64,000 nt of DNA from Haliclystus octoradiatus. Lineage: Eukaryota > Cnidaria > Staurozoa > Stauromedusae > Haliclystidae. Below the pieces are notes generated by a model that was not told where the DNA came from, ran no database searches, and saw only the letters and a program-made list of their open reading frames with translations. The DNA lies in assembly GCA_916610825.1 (NCBI GenBank), contig OU744450.1, positions 16,060,267 through 16,124,266 of the forward strand. The letters are read 5' to 3'. The position numbers and the translations under genes are program-made. Below, in pieces: positions 57,350-64,000 of this stretch (position 1 is the first letter of the stretch; each line of letters opens with the position of its first letter).

Positions 57350-59788
57350 GCATTGTTTTTGGTCATTTTGAGCTGTTTTGTAAAATTCGAATTCCCTTGG
57401 GAATTAAGCATTGTTTTTTCTCATTTTTCATTCCCAAGGGAACAAAGCATTGTTTTTGGTCATTTTGAGCTGTTTTTGTAAAAGTCGAATTCCCTTGGGA
57501 ATTAGGCATTGTTTTTGGTCATTTTGAGCTGTTTTGTAAAATTCGAATTCCCTTGGGAATTAAGCATTGTTTTTTCTCATTTTTCATTCCCAAGGGAACA
57601 AAGCATTGTTTTTGGTCTATTTAAGCTGTTTTTGTAAAATTCGAATTCCCTTTGGAATTAAGCATTGTTTTTTCTCATTTTTCATTCCCAAGGGAACTAA
57701 GCATTGTTTTTGGTCATTTTAAGCTGTTTTTGTAAAATTCGAATTCTCTTGGGAATTAGGCATTGTTTTTGATCGGTTTAAGCTGTTTTTGTAAAATTCG
57801 AATTCCCTTGGGAATTGTTTTTGGTCATTTTGAGCTGTTATTATAAAATTCGAATTCTCTTGGGAATTGGGCATTGTTTTTGGTCGTTTTAAACTCTTTT
57901 TGTAACATTCGAATTCCCTTGGGAATTAGGCATTGTTTTTGGTCATTTTGAGCTGTTTTTGTAAAATTCGAATTCCCTTGGGAATTGGGCATTGTTTTTG
58001 GTCATTTTGAGCATTTTTTGTAAAATTCGAATTCCCTTGGGAATTAAGCATTGTTTTTTCTCATTTTTCATTCCCAAGGGAACAAAGCATTGTTTTTGGT
58101 CATTTGAAGCTGTTTTTGTAAAATTCGAATTCCCTTGGGAATTGGGCATTGTTTTTGGTCATTTTGAGCTGTTTTTTTAAAATTCGAATTCCCTTGGGAA
58201 TTAAGCATTGTTTTTGTCATTTTGAGCTGTTTTTGTAAAATTCGAATTCCCTTGGGAATTGGGCATTGTTTTTTCTCATTTTTCATTCCCAATGGAACAA
58301 AGCATTGCTTTTGGTCATTTTAAGCTGTTTTTGCAAAATTCGAATTCCCTTGGGAATTAAGCATTGTTTTTTCTAATTTTTCATTCCCAAGGGAACAAAG
58401 CATTGTTTTTGGTCATTTTAAGCTGTTTTTGTAAAATTCGAATTCCCTTGGGAATTAAGCATTGTTTTTGGTCATTTGAAGCTGTTTTTGTAAAATTCGA
58501 ATTCCCTTGGGAATTGGGCATAGTTTTTGGTCATTTTGAGCTGTTTTGTAAAATTCGAATTCCCTTGGGAATTAAGCATTGTTTTTTCTCATTTTTCATT
58601 CCCAAGGGAACAAAGCATTGTTTTTGGTCATTTTAAGCTGTTTTTGTAAAATTCGAATTCCTTTGGGAATTAATCATTGTTTTTATCATTTTGAGCTGTT
58701 TTTGTAAAATTCGAATTCTCTTGGGAATTAGGCATTGTTTTTGATCGCTTTAAGCTGTTTTTGAAAAGTTCGAATTCCCTTGGGAATTAAGCATTGTTTT
58801 AGGTCATTTTGAGCTGTTTTTGAAAAATTCGAATTCCCTTGGGAATTAAGCATTGTTTAAGGTCATTTTGAGCTGTTTTTGAAAAATTCGAATTCCCTTG
58901 GGAATTAGGCATTGTTTTAGGTCATTTTGAGCTGTTTTTGTAAAATTCGAATTCCCTTGGGAATTAAGCATTGTTTTAGGTCATTTTGAGCTGTTTTTGA
59001 AAAATTCGAATTCCCTTGGGAATTAAGCATTGTTTTTGTCATTTTGAGCTGTTTTTGTAAAATTCGAATTCCCTTGGGAATTAGGCATTGTTTTTGGTCA
59101 TTTTGAGCTGTTTTTGTAAAGTTCGAATTCCCTTGGGAATTGGGCATTGTTTTTAGTCATTTTGAGCATTTTTTGTAAAATTCGAATTCCCTTGGGAATT
59201 AAGCATTGTTTTTTCTCATTTTTCATTCCCAAGGGAACAAAGCATTGTTTTTGGTCTATTTAAGCTGTTTTTGTAAAATTCGAATTCCCTTGGGAATTAA
59301 GCATTGTTTTTTCTCATTTTTCATTCCCAAGGGAACAAAGCATTGTTTTTGGTCATTTTAAGCTGTTTTTGTAAAATTCGAATTCTCTTGGGAATTAGGC
59401 ATTGTTTTTGATCGGTTTAAGCTGTTTTTGTAAAATTCGAATTCCCTTGGGTATTGTTTTTGGTCATTTTGAGCTGTTATTATAAAATTCGAATTCTCTT
59501 GGGAATGGGGCATTGTTTTTGGTCGTTTTAAACTCTTTTTGTAACATTCGAATTCCCTTGGGAATTGGGCATTGTTTTTGGTCATTTTGAGCTGTTTTTG
59601 TAAAATTCGAATTCCCTTGGGAATTGGGCATTGTTTTTGGTCATTTTGAGCATTTTTTGTAAAATTCAAATTCCCTTGGGAATTAAGCATTGTATTTTCT
59701 CATTTTTCATTCCCAAGGGAACAAAGCATTGTTTTTGGTCATTTGAAGCTGTATTTGTAAAATTCGAATTCCCTTGGGAATTGGGCAT
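57350..59788. repeat. 2.5-2.6 kb higher-order repeat, copy 1
   Basis: Paired with copy 2 by GGTCTATTTAAGC (57,614/60,088), GTTTTTTTAAAATTC (58,171/60,801), GCATTGCTTTTGG (near 58,302/60,932), the GAAAAATTC cluster (near 58,800/61,430), TTTTTAGTCATTTTGAGC (near 59,150/61,780), GGGTATTG (near 59,450/62,080) and TTGTATTTTCTC (near 59,690/62,320). The offset is 2,474 bp before 58,171 and 2,630 bp after it. The 156-bp step equals one 98-bp plus one 58-bp unit. Confidence 0.85.
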
Positions 59789-59823
59789 TGTTTTTTCTCA
59801 TTTTTCATTCCCAAGGGAACAAA

Positions 59824-62418
59824 GCATTGTTTTTGGTCATTTTGAGCTGTTTTGTAAAATTCGAATTCCCTTGGGAATTAAGCATTGTTTTTTCTCATTT
59901 TTCATTCCCAAGGGAACAAAGCATTGTTTTTGGTCATTTTGAGCTGTTTTTGTAAAAGTCGAATTCCCTTGGGAATTAGGCATTGTTTTTGGTCATTTTG
60001 AGCTGTTTTGTAAAATTCGAATTCCCTTGGGAATTAAGCATTGTTTTTTCTCATTTTTCATTCCCAAGGGAACAAAGCATTGTTTTTGGTCTATTTAAGC
60101 TGTTTTTGTAAAATTCGAATTCCCTTTGGAATTAAGCATTGTTTTTTCTCATTTTTCATTCCCAAGGGAACAAAGCATTGTTTTTGGTCATTTTAAGCTG
60201 TTTTTGTAAAATTCGAATTCTCTTGGGAATTAGGCATTGTTTTTGATCGGTTTAAGCTGTTTTTGTAAAATTCGAATTCCCTTGGGAATTGTTTTTGGTC
60301 ATTTTGAGCTGTTATTATAAAATTCGAATTCTCTTGGGAATTGGGCATTGTTTTTGGTCGTTTTAAACTCTTTTTGTAACATTCGAATTCCCTTGGGAAT
60401 TAGGCATTGTTTTTGGTCATTTTGAGCTGTTTTTGTAAAATTCGAATTCCCTTGGGAATTGGGCATTGTTTTTGGTCATTTTGAGCATTTTTTGTAAAAT
60501 TCGAATTCCCTTGGGAATTAAGCATTGTTTTTTCTCATTTTTCATTCCCAAGGGAACAAAGCATTGTTTTTGGTCATTTGAAGCTGTTTTTGTAAAATTC
60601 GAATTCCCTTGGGAATTGGGCATTGTTTTTGGTCATTTTGAGCTGTTTTTGTAAAAGTTGAATTCCCTTGGGAATTAGGCATTGTTTTTGGTCATTTTGA
60701 GCTGTTTTGTAAAATTCGAATTCCCTTGGGAATTAAGCATTGTTTTTTCTCATTTTTCATTCCCAATGGAACAAAGCATTGTTTTTGGTCATTTTAAGCT
60801 GTTTTTTTAAAATTCGAATTCCCTTGGGAATTAAGCATTGTTTTTGTCATTTTGAGCTGTTTTTGTAAAATTCGAATTCCCTTGGGAATTGGGCATTGTT
60901 TTTTCTCATTTTTCATTCCCAATGGAACAAAGCATTGCTTTTGGTCATTTTAAGCTGTTTTTGCAAAATTCGAATTCCCTTGGGAATTAAGCATTGTTTT
61001 TTCTAATTTTTCATTCCCAAGGGAACAAAGCATTGTTTTTGGTCATTTTAAGCTGTTTTTGTAAAATTCGAATTCCCTTGGGAATTAAGCATTGTTTTTG
61101 GTCATTTGAAGCTGTTTTTGTAAAATTCGAATTCCCTTGGGAATTGGGCATAGTTTTTGGTCATTTTGAGCTGTTTTGTAAAATTCGAATTCCCTTGGGA
61201 ATTAAGCATTGTTTTTTCTCATTTTTCATTCCCAAGGGAACAAAGCATTGTTTTTGGTCATTTTAAGCTGTTTTTGTAAAATTCGAATTCCCTTGGGAAT
61301 TAAGCATTGTTTTTGTCATTTTGAGCTGTTTTTGTAAAATTCGAATTCTCTTGGGAATTAGGCATTGTTTTTGATCGCTTTAAGCTGTTTTTGAAAAATT
61401 CGAATTCCCTTGGGAATTAAGCATTGTTTTAGGTCATTTTGAGCTGTTTTTGAAAAATTCGAATTCCCTTGGGAATTAAGCATTGTTTAAGGTCATTTTG
61501 AGCTGTTTTTGAAAAATTCGAATTCCCTTGGGAATTAGGGATTGTTTTAGGTCATTTTGAGCTGTTTTTGTAAAATTCGAATTCCCTTGGGAATTAAGCA
61601 TTGTTTTAGGTCATTTTGAGCTGTTTTTGAAAAATTCGAATTCCCTTGGGAATTAAGCATTGTTTTTGTCATTTTGAGCTGTTTTTGTAAAATTCGAATT
61701 CCCTTGGGAATTAGGCATTGTTTTTGGTCATTTTGAGCTGTTTTTGTAAAGTTCGAATTCCCTTGGGAATTGGGCATTGTTTTTAGTCATTTTGAGCATT
61801 TTTTGTAAAATTCGAATTCCCTTGGGAATTAAGCATTGTTTTTTCTCATTTTTCATTCCCAAGGGAACAAAGCATTGTTTTTGGTCTATTTAAGCTGTTT
61901 TTGTAAAATTCGAATTCCCTTGGGAATTAAGCATTGTTTTTTCTCATTTTTCATTCCCAAGGGAACAAAGCATTGTTTTTGGTCATTTTAAGCTGTTTTT
62001 GTAAAATTCGAATTCTCTTGGGAATTAGGCATTGTTTTTGATCGGTTTAAGCTGTTTTTGTAAAATTCGAATTCCCTTGGGTATTGTTTTTGGTCATTTT
62101 GAGCTGTTATTATAAAATTCGAATTCTCTTGGGAATGGGGCATTGTTTTTGGTCGTTTTAAACTCTTTTTGTAACATTCGAATTCCCTTGGGAATTGGGC
62201 ATTGTTTTTGGTCATTTTGAGCTGTTTTTGTAAAATTCGAATTCCCTTGGGAATTGGGCATTGTTTTTGGTCATTTTGAGCATTTTTTGTAAAATTCAAA
62301 TTCCCTTGGGAATTAAGCATTGTATTTTCTCATTTTTCATTCCCAAGGGAACAAAGCATTGTTTTTGGTCATTTGAAGCTGTATTTGTAAAATTCGAATT
62401 CCCTTGGGAATTGGGCAT
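59824..62418. repeat. 2.5-2.6 kb higher-order repeat, copy 2
   Basis: Partner of 57,350-59,788 with 156 extra bases near 60,645-60,800. Small differences include TTAGGGATTG near 61,538 where copy 1 has TTAGGCATTG, and AAAAGTTG near 60,654. The copies part at 59,789/62,419, where copy 1 enters a 98-bp unit (TTTTTTCTC) and copy 2 an ordinary monomer. Confidence 0.85.
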
Positions 62419-63061
62419 TGTTTTTGGTCATTTTGAGCTGTTTTTGTAAAAGTCGAATTCCCTTGGGAATTAGGCATTGTTTTTGGTCATTTTGAGCTGT
62501 TTTGTAAAATTCAAATTCCCTTGGGAATTAAGCATTGTTTTTTCTCATTTTTCATTCCCAAGGGAACAAAGCATTGTTTTTGGTCATTTTAAGCTGTTTT
62601 TGTAAAATTCGAATTCCCTTGGGAATTAAGCATTGTTTTTGTCATTTTGAGCTGTTTTTGTAAAATTCGAATTCCCTTGTTAATTAAGCATTGTTTTTGG
62701 TCATTTGAAGCTGTTTTTGTAAAATTCGAATTCCCATGGGAATTGGCCATAGTTTTTGGTCATTTTGAGCTGTTTTTGTAAAAGTCGAATTCCCTTGGGA
62801 ATTAGGCATTGTTTTTGGTCATTTTGAGCTGTTTTGTAAAATTCGAATTCTCTTGGAAATTAGGCATTGTTTTTGATCGGTTTAAGCTGTTTTTGCAAAA
62901 GTCGAATTCCCTTGGGAATTAAGCATTGTTTTTTCTCATTTTTCATTCCCAAGGGAACAATGCATTGGTTTTGGTCATTTTAAGCTCTTTTTGTGAAAGT
63001 CGAATTCCCTTGGGAATTAGGCATTGTTTTTGGTCATTTTGAGCTGTTTTGTAAAATTCGA
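62365..63061. repeat. 939-bp tandem repeat, copy 1
   Basis: Markers 939 bp apart: TTCAAATTCCC (near 62,510/63,449), CCCTTGTTAATTAAGC (62,674/63,613), GGCCATAG (near 62,745/63,684), CTCTTGGAAATTAGG (near 62,850/63,789), GCAAAAGTC (near 62,894/63,833) and CTCTTTTTGTGAAAGTC (near 62,985/63,924). Confidence 0.83.
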
Positions 63062-63303
63062 ATTCCCTTGGGAATTGGGGATTGTTTTTGGTCATTTTGA
63101 GCTGTTTTTGTAAAATTCGAATTCTCTTGGGATCTAGGCATTGTTTTTGATCGCTTTAAGCTGTTTTTGCAAAATTCGAATTCCCTTGGGAATTAAGCAT
63201 TGTTTTTTCTCATTTTTCATTCCCAAGGGAACAAAGCATTGTTTTTGGTCATTTTAAGCTGTTTTTGTAAAATTCGAATTCCCTTGGGAATTAAGCATTG
63301 TTT

Positions 63304-64000
63304 TTGGTCATTTGAAGCTGTTTTTGTAAAATTCGAATTCCCTTGGGAATTGGGCATTGTTTTTGGTCATTTTGAGATGTTTTTGTAAAAGTCGAATTCC
63401 CTTGGGAATTAGGCATTGTTTTTGGTCATTTTGAGCTGTTTTGTAAAATTCAAATTCCCTTGGGAATTAAGCATTGTTTTTTCTCATTTTTCATTCCCAA
63501 GGGAACAAAGCATTGTTTTTGGTCATTTTAAGCTGTTTTTGTAAAATTCGAATTCCCTTGGGAATTAAGCATTGTTTTTGTCATTTTGAGCTGTTTTTGT
63601 AAAATTCGAATTCCCTTGTTAATTAAGCATTGTTTTTGGTCATTTGAAGCTGTTTTTGTAAAATTCGAATTCCCTTGGGAATTGGCCATAGTTTTTGGTC
63701 ATTTTGAGCTGTTTTTGTAAAAGTCGAATTCCCTTGGGAATTAGGCATTGTTTTTGGTCATTTTGAGCTGTTTTGTAAAATTCGAATTCTCTTGGAAATT
63801 AGGCATTGTTTTTGATCGCTTTAAGCTGTTTTTGCAAAAGTCGAATTCCCTTGGGAATTAAGCATTGTTTTTTCTCATTTTTCATTCCCAAGGGAACAAT
63901 GCATTGTTTTTGGTCATTTTAAGCTCTTTTTGTGAAAGTCGAATTCCCTTGGGAATTAGGCATTGTTTTTGGTCATTTTGAGCTGTTTTGTAAAATTCGA
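63304..64000. repeat. 939-bp tandem repeat, copy 2, cut by the window edge
   Basis: Partner of 62,365-63,061, running to the last base. Differences include TTGATCGCTTTAAGC near 63,813 where copy 1 has TTGATCGGTTTAAGC, and GCATTGTTTTTGG near 63,900 where copy 1 has GCATTGGTTTTGG. The intervening 63,062-63,303 holds a GGGATCTAGG unit and the start of a 274-bp super-unit. Confidence 0.83.

Larger units (their letters stand above)
1..64000. repeat. Satellite DNA array, 59-bp monomer family, fills the window
   Basis: Every line of the window is made of the same 59-bp unit or a length variant of it, always in the same orientation. The GAATTC anchor recurs at 14, 73, 171, 230, 289, 347, 445 and 503, giving steps of 59, 98, 59, 59, 58, 98 and 58, and this pattern continues to base 64,000. 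No gene, RNA gene, transposon or unique spacer interrupts it. Such arrays in eukaryotes usually lie in centromeric, pericentromeric, subtelomeric or knob heterochromatin; which applies here cannot be read from the sequence. The array runs off both edges, so its true size is larger. I do not recognise the monomer from any named satellite. Confidence 0.98.

Noticed and set aside
1-64000. CRISPR-like pattern of short palindromic repeats with regular spacing
   Set aside because: The sequences between the palindromes are the same monomer body each time, not unique spacers, and the lengths do not alternate in a repeat-spacer manner. No cas genes are present.
1-64000. Telomere repeats, rDNA, organellar or viral insertions
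   Set aside because: I scanned for short telomere-type repeats and any stretch lacking the monomer framework and found none.

Overview
The whole 64,000-base window is one tandem-repeat (satellite) array. I see no protein-coding gene, no RNA gene, no transposon and no non-repetitive stretch longer than a monomer. The basic unit is 59 bp, about 34% G+C, arranged head to tail in a single orientation from end to end. An EcoRI site (GAATTC) marks most units, and the window must hold somewhere near a thousand of them. An uninterrupted satellite on this scale with layered higher-order structure points to eukaryotic heterochromatin (centromeric, pericentromeric, subtelomeric or knob-like) in a long-read assembly. 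I do not recognise the monomer and cannot name the species or clade.

Each 59-bp unit has two halves. One is a composite palindromic segment: three AATT boxes, separated by CG and by the core CCCTTGGG. The other is a T-rich half with T5, T4 and T5 runs about 10 bp apart. Four length classes recur. They are 59 bp, 58 bp (one base lost from a T run or a GG), 52 bp (7 bp lost between two ATT repeats) and 98 bp (two monomers fused with 20 bp missing, the second core reading CCCAAGGG, the reverse complement of the usual core). One 98-bp unit plus three or four short units makes super-units of 274 bp and 332 bp that alternate through most of the window.

Above that level the array is built from nested tandem duplications. 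From left to right: a block at 1-2119 copied at 6999-9117; a 1.23-kb repeat with a third partial copy at 3.2-6.5 kb; a 704-bp pair at 11.15-12.56 kb; four copies of a 1.9-2.5 kb repeat at 12.85-21.1 kb; a 1,096-bp pair at 21.1-23.1 kb; 1.76/1.92-kb copies with a local 254-bp duplication at 23.8-28.9 kb; a 410-bp pair near 30 kb; a 5.2-5.45 kb pair at 30.8-41.5 kb; a 229-bp pair near 41.9 kb; a nearly identical 3,984-bp pair at 43.6-51.5 kb; a 1,640-bp pair at 51.3-53.8 kb; a 2.5-2.6 kb pair at 57.35-62.4 kb; and a 939-bp pair running off the right edge.

Two islands (3.6-6.1 kb, and 44.9-46.9 kb with its copy at 48.9-50.9 kb) share strongly diverged monomers and look like older layers of the family. 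Several junctions show where unequal exchange cut and rejoined units out of register. All alignments were made by eye through shared marker variants, so block edges are good to roughly one monomer and identities are qualitative.
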